Source: Acanthamoeba lenticulata
Taxonomy: Eukaryota; Discosea; Longamoebia; Acanthamoebidae
NCBI GenBank assembly: GCA_002179805.1
Contig: NAVB01000324.1
Span: 1 to 25,425 of the forward strand
DNA: 25,425 nt
Direction of reading: 5' to 3'
A program made the translations under genes and the position numbers. Under the pieces are notes generated by a model. It was not told where the DNA came from, ran no database searches, and worked only from the letters and a program-made list of their open reading frames with translations. The number at the start of each line of letters is the position of its first letter. Within the stretch, counting starts at the first letter, position 1. Below are positions 1 through 7,277 of this stretch, piece after piece.

Positions 1-60
1 CCCGCTGCAGTGGTGAGCGCCTCCCCCGGCCACACATGCGTGCGTGCGTATGTGTTTGGG

Positions 61-460
61 GCAGCTTCTTGAGGCCCGGGCACTCGGGCTTGTGGAGCTC
101 CTCGAGGCCGTCATCTCGGATGAGGCTGTCCACCTCCTGCAAGTGCGCGTATGAGAAGGAGGACAAATGCTGCAGCAGCAGGATCGGGGACTGCAAACCT
201 CCTCATCGTCGATGTACATGAGCATGGCGCTGGCGACCTGGGCCATCCCCTGCTGGAAGCCCACTGTCGGGTTATGTACATTGTAGGCCTTGATGAACAC
301 GAGCGCAGCGCCGGATCTCGGTGACTGGCTGTGGAGGTAGTTGCGCGCGGCCAACAACAGCTTGGAGTGCAGCGGCAGGTTGTTCTGGTGAAGGGCCGCC
401 TTATGTTGAGGAACAAAAACCGGAATGGTCCGGCCGCGCGTGGCCAGGACGAAGGTGCCT
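61..460 (-). pseudogene. TBC (Rab-GAP) domain fragment
   Basis: TBC domains stimulate GTP hydrolysis by Rab GTPases in membrane traffic. Read on the minus strand, an exon opens at 460 after a long pyrimidine tract ending in TTTAG. It carries an RTIP-like segment and then the core TBC block AYNVHNPTVGFQQGM, followed by MLMYIDDEE, which matches the family pattern Y-x3-N-P-x-V-G-x-x-Q-G-M. After DDEE (about 205) the frame changes. The continuation (LLLQHLSSFSYAHLQEVDSL, then GLEELHKPECPGLKKLP) is two frames away. Removing 29 nt with GT...AG ends would restore the frame, but a 29-nt intron would be far shorter than those elsewhere here, so an indel is equally likely. The catalytic Arg finger region upstream is not clearly resolved. 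Whether this is a separate gene or belongs with the RING exons upstream is unknown. Confidence 0.5.
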
Positions 461-469
461 CTAAAGAGA

Positions 470-494
470 AAAGAGAGAGAGAGAGAGAGAAGGA
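470..494. repeat. (GA)n tract
   Basis: A GA dinucleotide run. On the minus strand it is the pyrimidine tract just before the 3' splice site of the TBC exon at 460/461, so it probably serves as splice signal. Confidence 0.7.
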
Positions 495-885
495 GAGCAT
501 TGATGTTGAGCCCGAGTATGGCGGTGTAGTCGCGTTTGCTGTAGCAGGTGCCACTTGGAGGACCTCAACGTGCAGACCTCGAGCTTCGTCCCAATATGTA
601 GTACCCGCGCCTGGTGACAGAGCTCATATGGCATGGCACCACGCGTGGCAGCAGCGACATGTCCACCTTCCCGTCCTGCCATGGGACAGTTGTTCGCGCT
701 TTACTTGTTTTGCCGTGACCTTTGCCTTGGCCGTAGCCTTTACCTCTGCCTTGATTTTGGACTTGGCTTCGGGCTTGATTTCTGGCCGCAGCGAGAGGCC
801 CACATCGGCCAGCACGTCATCATCGTCAACAGGCTTGCCGGATGATCGGGTGAGCGAGAGACCTACATCGGCCAGCACAACATCA

Positions 886-1198
886 TCTGGTTCTGCCCAG
901 CTTCAGCGGAAGCCGACAATCGGGGCACTGCTGCAGGCTCACGTGCTTTTCGTGCCAGTCCTCGAGGCACTGTGTACGCTGCCAATCAAACCGTGCACAT
1001 ATTTCGATTGAAAAGAAAAACTGGAAACTCGTATGCGCGTACACTTCGACAAAAGAGGTGGCCGCACGAAGTGACGACATTTTCCCCAGGAGGCAACTCG
1101 TCAAAGCACAATTGACAGAGGTCGATCACGCCCAACAGCTCGCTGAACAAGGGGGGGCCACCCGCGGCTTCGCCGTCTGCGCGCATGAGTCGTGTCAT
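886..1198 (-). CDS. RING-HC finger exons, probably of a RING-containing SNF2 helicase
   Basis: RING-HC fingers bind E2 enzymes and give ubiquitin-ligase activity. The first half (CQLCFDELPPGENVVTSCGH, then LFC) lies at about 1049-1117. A 73-bp intron (970-1042, GTACGC...ACACAG) is followed by CLEDWHEKH and CPDCRLPL. Spliced, this is a canonical C3HC4 RING with C-x2-C, C-x-H-x2-C-x2-C and C-x2-C spacing. Walker A of a SNF2-type ATPase lies upstream on the same strand, as in the Rad5/HLTF/SHPRH class where the RING sits inside the helicase. Only about 230 bp separate that motif from the RING, too little for the rest of the SNF2_N lobe. Downstream, minus-strand reading gives an acidic and Lys/Ala-rich stretch with LADVGLSL twice (about 790-880), in another frame. 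Probably part of a broken gene. Confidence 0.6.
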
Positions 1199-1421
1199 GC
1201 TGACGTCGGCCCAAAGAATAGGGGGGGAGGCGATGTTTTACTCCCACTGAATTTTTGGGCGGGCCCTATTGTCTCACAGGGCGCTAAATTCGTATTTCAA
1301 CTACACCACAGGGCCGGACGCTTGTGATGTGTCCTCGCAGTGGCACCAGGAGACGCGCAAGAAATGCCGCAACGGCTTGTGCTCTACCCCGTCCACCACC
1401 AGGCCGTCTGCAGCAAGGTGC

Positions 1422-1557
1422 GCAGAGATTTACAAGGAGGATGGTCCACGAACGCCAGTCCTGGAACGATGCTGCTGCTCCATAGCGGTGCACTGCAAGC
1501 GCAGCGTGTGCAGCACGAGCGCCAACATCTCGACTGTCTTGCCCACGCCTGCACACC
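1422..1557 (-). pseudogene. SNF2-type helicase Walker A (motif I) piece
   Basis: On the minus strand the sequence reads CAGVGKTVEMLALVLHTLRL. This matches motif I of SNF2/Rad5-family ATPases (usually LADEMGLGKTVEML...L-I-L), the nucleotide-binding P-loop. The frame runs into a stop shortly after (TCC TCC TTG TAA). The usual acidic residue before the P-loop (DE-x-G) is not seen. The upstream partner exon ending GGTLADG is at 5008-5115, separated by the copia element. Motifs Ia-III of the helicase are not found between here and the RING exons, so the gene has lost coding sequence in addition to carrying the insertion. Confidence 0.5.
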
Positions 1558-1616
1558 AGCTCCAGCCATGGCAGTCACTGTGAGTCAAGGCGCGACTGGG
1601 ACTCCACAGGCCCGGG

Positions 1617-1621
1617 TACCC
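1617..1621. repeat. Target-site duplication, left copy (TACCC)
   Basis: Five bases TACCC directly flank the left end of the copia element. The identical pentamer flanks the right end at 5005-5009. Five-bp duplications are the norm for Ty1/copia integrases. Confidence 0.85.
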
Positions 1622-1639
1622 TGTTGGAACGGGACTCTG
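1622..1639 (-). repeat. Stump of the 3' LTR (18 bp)
   Basis: These 18 bases equal the last 18 of the 5' LTR (4832-4849). They join directly to RNase H coding sequence at LSES. The rest of the 3' LTR, the polypurine tract and the end of the pol frame are absent. The junction falls at a short shared CAGAG, so a microhomology join is likely. Confidence 0.85.
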
Positions 1640-1748
1640 AGAGCGCGATCAGCTCGGCCTCTGTCGTGGACAGGGCGACGCACTTCTGAGAGCGCGATGC
1701 CCAAAAGATGGGTCCACCCAGGACCGTGAAAACGATCCCAGTGGTGGA
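1640..1748 (-). pseudogene. Copia RNase H, C-terminal piece
   Basis: Minus-strand reading gives GIVFTVLGGPIFWASRSQK and then VALSTTEAELIALSES. This is the typical copia block (...ISWKSKKQ-x-VALSTTEAEY-x-AL) carrying the RNase H Glu. The frame runs straight into the LTR stump, so the last part of the domain is missing. The preceding part of the same domain lies next door in the opposite orientation (1750-2122). Confidence 0.85.
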
Positions 1749-1749
1749 C

Positions 1750-2122
1750 CATCTCCACGACTTCGGCCAGGCCAACGCCCACCCACTCTACACCCCAATG
1801 GAGCACAAGCTCAAGCTCCCGCAGCTCGCCGCTACTTCAGACAAGGACGCCAACATTCCGTACCGCTCAGCTGTCGGCCGCCTCAACTACATCGCGCTGG
1901 CCACGAGGCCGGACATCGCTTTTGCTGTCAACGTGCTGAGCCGCCACCAGAATGGCTACGGTCGCCCTCACGGGAACGCCGTAAAGCAAAGCCTGCGTTA
2001 TCTGCGGGCGACCAAACATCTGGCGCTCACTTTCGACCAGCACTACTACAATGGGAGCCCGAGCTCTCTGCTACCCCGCGCCTACTGCGATGCTGATTGG
2101 GGTGGCAACCCAGCCACTTGCA
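1750..2122 (+). pseudogene. Inverted copia RT-connection/RNase H segment
   Basis: This stretch reads on the plus strand while all the rest of the element reads on the minus strand. It encodes LHDFGQANAHPLYTPME, then YRSAVGRLNYIALATRPDIA, then LRYLRATKHLAL and AYCDADWGGNPATCT, which is the region between RT and the end of RNase H. Its start should continue from KIEEV at the end of the RT frame (minus, about 2123-2140). Its end should continue into TTGIVF of the minus-strand piece at 1640-1748. Both joins agree once this segment is turned round, which shows a simple inversion of about 370 bp. Confidence 0.88.
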
Positions 2123-2864
2123 CCTCTTCGATCTTGCTGGCTTGGCGTAGCTGAAGAATACCCTGGTCACAATCATAGAGGACCTCCATCCCGAGGACCG
2201 ACTTCACAGGACCAAGATCCTGCATCCAAAAACGTGAAGACAGGGCCTGCTTGGCCTTGTCCATCCACTTGTTGGGTGCCACAATGATGCAGTTGTCAAT
2301 GTAGAGGCAGATGAAGATGAAGGCACTGTGGCCCACTGCTCTGATGTAGAGACATGGGTCGGCAGGAGAGGTGCTGTAGCCTTGCCCATGGAAATAAGTG
2401 TCAATGACCTTGTGCCACTCGAGTGGCGCCTGCTTCAGCCCGTAGAGGGCCTTCTTGAGGCAGCACATGTGGTTAGGCCGGTCGGCCTTGATGAACCCCT
2501 CAGGCTGAGGGATGTAGATGGGCTCCCCAGTGAGGAGAGCATTGAGGAAAGCATTCACTACATCCATGACATGGATTCCATAGCAGTGCACAACAGCAAT
2601 GGCAAAGACGAAACGTAGAGAGACCAGGCTGACGACGGGAGCAAAGGTCTCTTCATAGTCAATGCTGTAGACTTGAGAGCAGCCCTTGCTGACCCACCTG
2701 GCCTTGAACTTGTTGATGGTCCCATCGGCGTTGCGCTTAACCTTGAACACCCACCAAACACCGATGACGTGGGAGCCCGGAGGGAGAAGCATCAGCTCCC
2801 ACATCTTGTTGCACTCATGCGCATCTGGCTGTCGCCAGCGCCAGTCTCGCCCATGTCGCACCAA
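2123..2864 (-). pseudogene. Copia reverse transcriptase (RVT_2)
   Basis: A long open frame carries the copia RT signatures in order: GVWWVFKVKRNADG, FKARWVSKGCSQ, YEETFAPVV, DVVNAFLN (normally DVKTAFLNG), CLKKALYGLKQAP, CLYIDNCII and VKSVLGMEVLY. RT copies element RNA into DNA. The catalytic YVDD box reads YIDN, losing the second essential Asp, and the TAFLNG Thr is also changed. The frame ends in KIEEV where the inversion begins, and the residues after that in this frame are antisense translation. Inactive, but well preserved in sequence. Confidence 0.9.
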
Positions 2865-3063
2865 AAATCATCGTCCACTTGCGCCGCCATAGGCGCCGCA
2901 ACACTGGCAGCGGTGTGAGGCAGCAGGGCAGACACTGCATTCTGGGCTGGTGCTGTCGTGACAGCAGGTGCTGCAGGCGCCAGGGTAGGTGGCAGCCCAG
3001 GTGTCACGGCAGATGTTAGTGTGGCCCAGGCGTCACCACAGACACTGGCATGGGCAGCAGCCC

Positions 3064-3153
3064 AGGCATCACTGACTGCCCATCAGGCAGCGTGACCAGC
3101 AGCATGACAGGCATCACTGACTGCCCATCAGGCAGCGTGGCCAGCGTCATGCC
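3064..3153. repeat. 45-bp tandem duplication in the copia pol linker
   Basis: Two copies of a 45-bp unit, starting at 3064 and 3109, begin AGGCATCACTGACTGCC. On the minus strand they encode LPDGQSVMP twice in the acidic linker between integrase and RT. They look like replication slippage inside the element. Confidence 0.75.
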
Positions 3154-3233
3154 CTCGCCCTCATCAAGAAGGGAGGGCCCATCCACTGGACCAACAACAG
3201 TGGTGTCACCACTAGCAGTCCCCTCATCAGCAT

Positions 3234-4060
3234 TCATAAAGCTGACATCACTATCCATACCGCTGAGGTCGTCTGTGCCAGTGTCGTCTGGGTCAGCCAA
3301 CTCATCTTCATGGAGAGCAGCCTGCAGTCTGGCGCAAGTTGACCACTGTCTGGCACCAGCTGTGGGACAAAGGCAACACTGCAAGTCTCAACAACACGCC
3401 CCTTGAGCCAGACACGATGATAGGCAGTGTTGGTGCGCCCCTGACCAAGATACATTCCACGTGCAGCACGTTCGTCCAGCTTGCCACGCTCCTCAGGGGC
3501 GAGCCACACGTCCACTGCTGCTCCAAAACCCCCAATGTGAGAGAGGTCGCAGCTGGCCTGTTTGTCCCACAGCTGGAGCAGGACAGTGTTGGCGTCGTTG
3601 GCGCGGGTGGGGAGTCAGTTGCGCAAGTGCACAGCCATGAGGAGTGCCTCAGCCCAGAACCCCTTGGCGAGGCTGCTGTCGATCAGCAGGCACCTCACCA
3701 TGTTGAGGGCAGTGCAGTTGAATCACTCCACCACCCCATTAGTGAGGGCTGTCGTCGACGTCGAGCTGAGCCTCAAGCATGTTGCCACGAGCAGCACGTG
3801 TCCATCTCGGTCGTAGACACTGCACCGAGCGGCCGCATCGATGACTATGCGGCAGCCCTTGCTCGCAATCGCGCGGTGGAGAGAAGGTTCTTGGCCAAAT
3901 GCCGGCACGTAGAAAACGTCGTCCAATCGGATGCGATGGCGCAGCTGAAGTCGTCACCTAAGAGGATGCTCCTCTTCTCGGCGCGTAGATCGACGTAGTT
4001 GGCAAGTCACTCCCTGCGCCACGTGACATGTCACGTGGCGCCAGAATCCAGGTACCAGGT
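3234..4060 (-). pseudogene. Copia protease and C-terminal integrase remnant
   Basis: The minus strand shows WYLDSGAT at 4034-4057, the copia aspartic protease active site (Asp in D-S-G). A TGA follows at once where the family has Cys. Then come LDDVFYVPAFGQ and a pre-integrase-like block ending LTNGVVE with a TGA at 3723-3725. The next frames give FNCTALNMVRCLLIDSSLAK, FWAEALL and, further on, GKLDERAARGMYLGQGR. These match the copia integrase C-terminal region from NGVVER-x-N onward. The zinc-binding HHCC region and most of the DDE core are missing between protease and NGVVE, so a deletion removed the catalytic integrase centre. Confidence 0.8.
4016..4041. repeat. Perfect 26-bp palindrome over the protease site
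   Basis: The half-sites GCGCCACGTGACA and TGTCACGTGGCGC are exact reverse complements with no spacer. The palindrome overlaps the codons right after the protease LDSGAT motif, including the premature TGA. A cruciform or a copying error could explain it. See the findings. Confidence 0.9.
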
Positions 4061-4214
4061 CGCGCCGTCGTCCACGCGCCCAGCTGCCTCGCGCTGCATA
4101 AAGGCGTACTCTCTGACGTTGACTGCCTCGACGACCGCGTTGACCCGGTGGATCTCATCGCGAGGCGCATCAGGGCAGTTGATCCCTGTGGCCGAGGCGT
4201 TGGCAGCCGAAACA

Positions 4215-4796
4215 CTAGATCTTGGCTTCGCGGTCCTCCTGACCGCCCTTGCCGTTACGCTGCTGTTGGCCCTCGCCGCGCATCTGGCCGTTGCCCTTCT
4301 TCTTCTTCCTGAAATCGCCACGCCCCTTGCCGACGTAGTTCACAGACTCGACAGCCTGGGCATCCCTGGCCTTGACGTTGACCTCGTGTTGCTGGAGAAG
4401 CCGCCGAGCCTTGCTGGTGTCGGCATCAGAAAATAAACGTCCGTCAGATTCATCTCGTCGAACACTGCCAGCTCCTGCTTGAGCGCGTCGATCCGTCCGA
4501 AGTAGGAGGTGAGCGACTCCCCGGTCTCGCACCGGGTCTGAGTCAATTGATTGAGGAGAAGCAACCGATTGTTGTTCTCCCTTGGCTTGAACTCCTTGTC
4601 AAGCCGCCTGATCATCCCCACTGGGTCATCTTCAAGGCCGTCCACCACGGTCTTGAAGGTCTCGCCAATTCGCACGAGAATCGCTCCCGCTGCTTGCTGC
4701 TTGGCCTTGGCGTTCACTGCCTTGCGAGTCTGAAGGCTAATGTTGGACTCTGACGCTAACGTACTTCGAGTTCTCAGTGGTGGGGGACGAATACAT
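4215..4796 (-). pseudogene. Copia gag (UBN2-type) with frameshifts
   Basis: Gag forms the particle that packages element RNA. A start at 4794-4796 gives MYSSPTTENSKY, 35 nt after the primer site. After one frame change the typical copia gag follows: NAKAKQQAAGAILVRIGETF, then LDKEFKPRENNNRLLLLNQL and GESLTSYFGRIDALKQEL. A second frame change leads to LFSDADTSKARRLLQQHEVN and a basic tail, DFRKKKKGNGQMRGEGQQQR. Further on the minus strand (about 4160-4210) CFGCQRLGHRD looks like the gag zinc knuckle C-x2-C-x4-H, with its last Cys displaced by another frame break. Confidence 0.85.
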
Positions 4797-4818
4797 CGCG
4801 AAGTAGATTATGGAGCAA

Positions 4819-4831
4819 TGGGCCCATAACC
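4819..4831 (-). other. Primer-binding site complementary to initiator tRNA-Met anticodon arm
   Basis: Immediately after the 5' LTR, with no spacer, the minus strand reads GGTTATGGGCCCA. The eukaryotic initiator tRNA-Met anticodon arm contains the complementary run GGGCCCAUAACC. Drosophila copia and Ty5 are known to prime from the anticodon arm of a cut initiator tRNA instead of the 3' CCA end. This element appears to use the same half-tRNA primer. Confidence 0.85.
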
Positions 4832-5004
4832 TGTTGGAACGGGACTCTGGATAGGAGAGAAGAAGAAGAGAGAAAGGACCGGAGTGTCCTTCGCTCGTTT
4901 TATTGACGGTGCCACCCGTAGCTCCGTAGATCACGTGAGGTCGCGCGCACCCTATTGGGCACTTGCTCCAACACGCCTCTTGCCCATTAGGGCTTGCTCC
5001 AACA
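4832..5004 (-). repeat. 5' LTR of the copia element (173 bp)
   Basis: In element orientation it begins TGTTGGAGCAAG and ends GTTCCAACA, with TG...CA termini and a longer TGTTGG/CCAACA inverted end. It holds an AATAAA at 4898-4903 (minus strand) that fits the LTR poly(A) signal. Its first 60 bases contain two imperfect copies of a motif ending TTGCTCCAACA on the plus strand (to 4973 and to 5004). The target duplication shows that the outer copy is the true end. Confidence 0.9.
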
Positions 5005-5009
5005 TACCC
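5005..5009. repeat. Target-site duplication, right copy (TACCC)
   Basis: Matches 1617-1621 exactly and abuts the LTR terminus, fixing the element boundaries at 1622 and 5004. Confidence 0.85.
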
Positions 5010-5187
5010 ATCGGCTAGGGTGCCACCCTTGGTGAAGGCGTTTTTTTCCTGCTTGTTGAGCCACCAGAGGGCCTGCCTCTGGTGAGGAAGCAACTGAACT
5101 TCGAGACCCGGCAGACTGAAGAAACTGCTTCAACCCGACCTGGCCATTCGTCTCCGTGGGCAGCTCCTCCTCGATCTCAGCGTTCAT
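5008..5187 (-). pseudogene. 5' end of a SNF2-type helicase (Q motif)
   Basis: The minus strand reads PGLEVQLLPHQRQALWWLNK, then QEKNAFTKGGTLADG. This is the start of the ATPase lobe in Rad5/HLTF-type SNF2 proteins (LLPHQ-x-QAL-x-W ... GGILAD). The frame of this exon has a stop just upstream, and TTCTTCAG at 5116-5123 offers a 3' splice site, so the exon is 5008-5115. A possible earlier exon starts at 5185-5187 (MNAEIEEELPTETNGQ). Walker A should follow, but the copia element lies there and the matching motif resumes at about 1548. Before insertion the two flanks were in the same frame, so the target was either open coding sequence or an intron that kept phase. Confidence 0.55.
5111..5157. repeat. 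47-bp direct repeat, copy 1
   Basis: This run, starting GCAGACTGAAGAAACTGC, is repeated exactly at 5229-5275, 118 bp away. Copy 1 spans the putative 3' splice site and the end of the first helicase exon. Copy 2 lies upstream of the proposed start codon. Confidence 0.9.
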
Positions 5188-5228
5188 GGTACTATTCACG
5201 TACAGCTGCTTGCCAATAAGAAGACGAA

Positions 5229-5275
5229 GCAGACTGAAGAAACTGCTTCAACCCGACCTGGCCATTCGTCTCCGT
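5229..5275. repeat. 47-bp direct repeat, copy 2
   Basis: Exact copy of 5111-5157. The duplication of exon-intron sequence upstream of the start suggests a local tandem duplication at the 5' end of the helicase gene. From 5276 to 5524 I see no gene. Confidence 0.9.
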
Positions 5276-5524
5276 TACGCCGCCTCTTTCGGCAAGGTCC
5301 CAGCCCTCTCAGACCTGACTACCATTACGACCACAAACAGCAACAGCACTAGCTTGCCACTTATCGACACTACTGATGCCGCTCAATTGCAACATCCTCT
5401 TCAGGGAGACCGACACTTCAGCCACAGCCGTGAGGAAGTTGCCACCAAGCAGGATGCTTCTCAACAGTTTCAATCTCGTCACTCAGGTTCTAAAGCAGCT
5501 CTTGACAGCTGCACCACGTTTATT

Positions 5525-7193
5525 TCACGGTCCTTTAAGGTCCTTGAGGCCAACACTGAAAGTGATTTGCCTGATTTCTCTGTCATCGGGCTTTTTCAAC
5601 CTCGCCATGAAGTTGGTAATCAGATTTGCCTCTGGCTCACCGCTGCTGAAGAGGATCGGAGGAGCATGCAAAGTCAAGTATCTTGTGTATCGGTGGAAGG
5701 TCTCTAATTTCGCATATTCCGCCTGTGGAAGTATTCAAGTAGAAAATAAGATTAATTGTTTCATCAAGTTTGGGATTTTATAATTATTATTAATTAATTA
5801 ATTAATTAAAAAACAATTGAATTAAAATCAACGTACCAGCAAAGGCTTTTGAAGTTGGATGGCAGGCAGAAGAAATTGCCATGGAGCTGCGAAGAAGTCC
5901 CTGAACACCGCGCTGTTCTTCCAAGCGACTTGAAAATTATCTTGCCAAGGTTGCCGTCCCTAGGGAATAATATCATCGTTAATACACAATAATAAAAATA
6001 CACACAAAAAATTATAATAAAAAGAAAGCAAATACATACCACCAACTTGTAGTAACCCCTTGAACTTGAAATACCCTCAATGGAGATTGACTCGCCTCTC
6101 TTAGGGGCGAACAATTGCGAAGTGATTGGTTCTTCCCCGAGTGCTAGTTTTTTGCCCTCATCTGAATCCTGCGGAGCTTGATCAGGGCCTGACACCTCCG
6201 GAGCCTTTTCTAGCAGATCATGTTTGATGAACTCGTCTATTGCTCTGGGAAATACGTCATTCTCCCACATGTCTTCAACATACACAAAGAAGAAGAAAAA
6301 ATTAATTAGAAATCCGTGCCAATAAAACATGTTAATATTATTATTATTAATACCTTTCAACTGACCGCGGGTAAATTGGTTGGACGACAGCATCCCCGAA
6401 GAAGAAGAAGAAGAAGATCCGGATAGTGCAGGTCTTGTTGGAGTACCGGGATACAGCCATAGCTCTTCTGCCTCTTGCGCTTCTTCCCTGTGACATGAAA
6501 GAGTTGGTCAGTTTTAACATTAATAATAAACTATATAAATAAATGACAAATTTACCCTCCTAGAGCGCCAACACAGATCATAGGATCCGTTGCTGCCCTG
6601 ATATCCATTCTAGCCCAATAAGCTAACAAGTAGAAGTTCTGTTCGCTTGGCTTGGTGTAGAGGTATCGGCATGTTCCCAGAACTTGCCAGCGGATGAAGC
6701 GAAGAAAAGAGGGAAGAAAAGGAAAGGCGTAGCAAGGATCGGTAAGCTTCTCCTCCACTCCAGGCAAGAACAACCAAGGCTTTTCCAAAAGTTGATTCCC
6801 CCAACGATCATTAATCAACTCCTCAAAACGAGTAGTCCATCGATTTACTTGGGCTGGTTCCTGAACAAAATTCCAAACACACTACAGTTAACCAACCACG
6901 TTTTATTTCAGTAAGGAACGTGCAAGATGAAGAGGGATAAATACCAAAAAAGTCGGGTAAGCAACAGTCTTCGTTCCGTCTCGCGTGAGTTGCATCTTCA
7001 CTGTCTCTTCGCCGACTCGGAAACGATGTTGTGACATTGGTTGGTTGAGAGTTGTTGAGGGTTGGCGAGAAGAACCAGGTGTTGACCGAATGGAAGCCTT
7101 TCTTTGTCTTTTGTGAAACGGTGCGCCACAGGCAATTATTTTAAGTGAAACCACTTCCCAGGCAACCAATGGCTTCCAGACATCGGACTTGAC
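5525..7193 (-). CDS. Six-exon gene of unknown function, 413 aa as modelled
   Basis: I do not recognise the family. Exons on the minus strand are 6945-7193, 6556-6860, 6354-6487, 6040-6272, 5837-5959 and 5525-5722. Introns are 84, 68, 81, 80 and 114 bp, all GT-AG, and all phases agree without a frameshift. The protein ends FSVGLKDLKGP at a TGA that overlaps an AATAAA (5519-5524). Visible parts are a basic N-terminal stretch (HKRQRKASIRSTPGSSR), an aromatic-rich middle (FLPSFLRFIRWQVLGTCRYL), a Ser run near 6390-6410, an acidic linker and an aromatic block (WKNSAVFRDFFAAPWQFLLP). No signal peptide or clear membrane helix is seen. The start is uncertain: the frame is open upstream of 7193, and a Met at about 7036 (MSQHRFRVGEE) is an alternative. 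Codons are AT-richer than in neighbouring genes. Confidence 0.72.
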
Positions 7194-7277
7194 CTGCCAG
7201 AAAACATGCAATATTAAATTGTCGACTTTTTTTCTGACACGTTCTTCCGTTGTAGCAGAAGAAAAGAAAGAAGAGCC

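Larger units (their letters stand above)
1622..5004 (-). mobile_element. Defective Ty1/copia LTR retrotransposon, 3383 bp
   Basis: The element is transcribed on the minus strand. It starts at 5004 with TGTTGGAGC and ends at 1622 with ...CCAACA, flanked by 5-bp duplications TACCC. Parts in order along the element are 5' LTR, primer-binding site, gag, protease, integrase remnant and reverse transcriptase, then an inverted RNase H segment and an 18-bp stump of the 3' LTR. The protease-integrase-RT-RNase H order places it in copia rather than gypsy. Every coding part is broken. Gag is frameshifted, protease has a stop just after its active site, and the integrase catalytic core is deleted. RT has YIDN for YxDD, and the RNase H is inverted and cut short. 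It cannot be autonomous. It sits between two motifs of a helicase gene in the same orientation. Confidence 0.93.

Noticed and set aside
2328..3406. Plus-strand frames over the copia RT and linker
   Set aside because: Antisense to well-matched RT and linker coding on the minus strand.
5156..5707. Plus-strand frame of 183 codons
   Set aside because: Antisense to the last exon of the unknown gene (5525-5722) and to the 47-bp repeat region. It has no motif.
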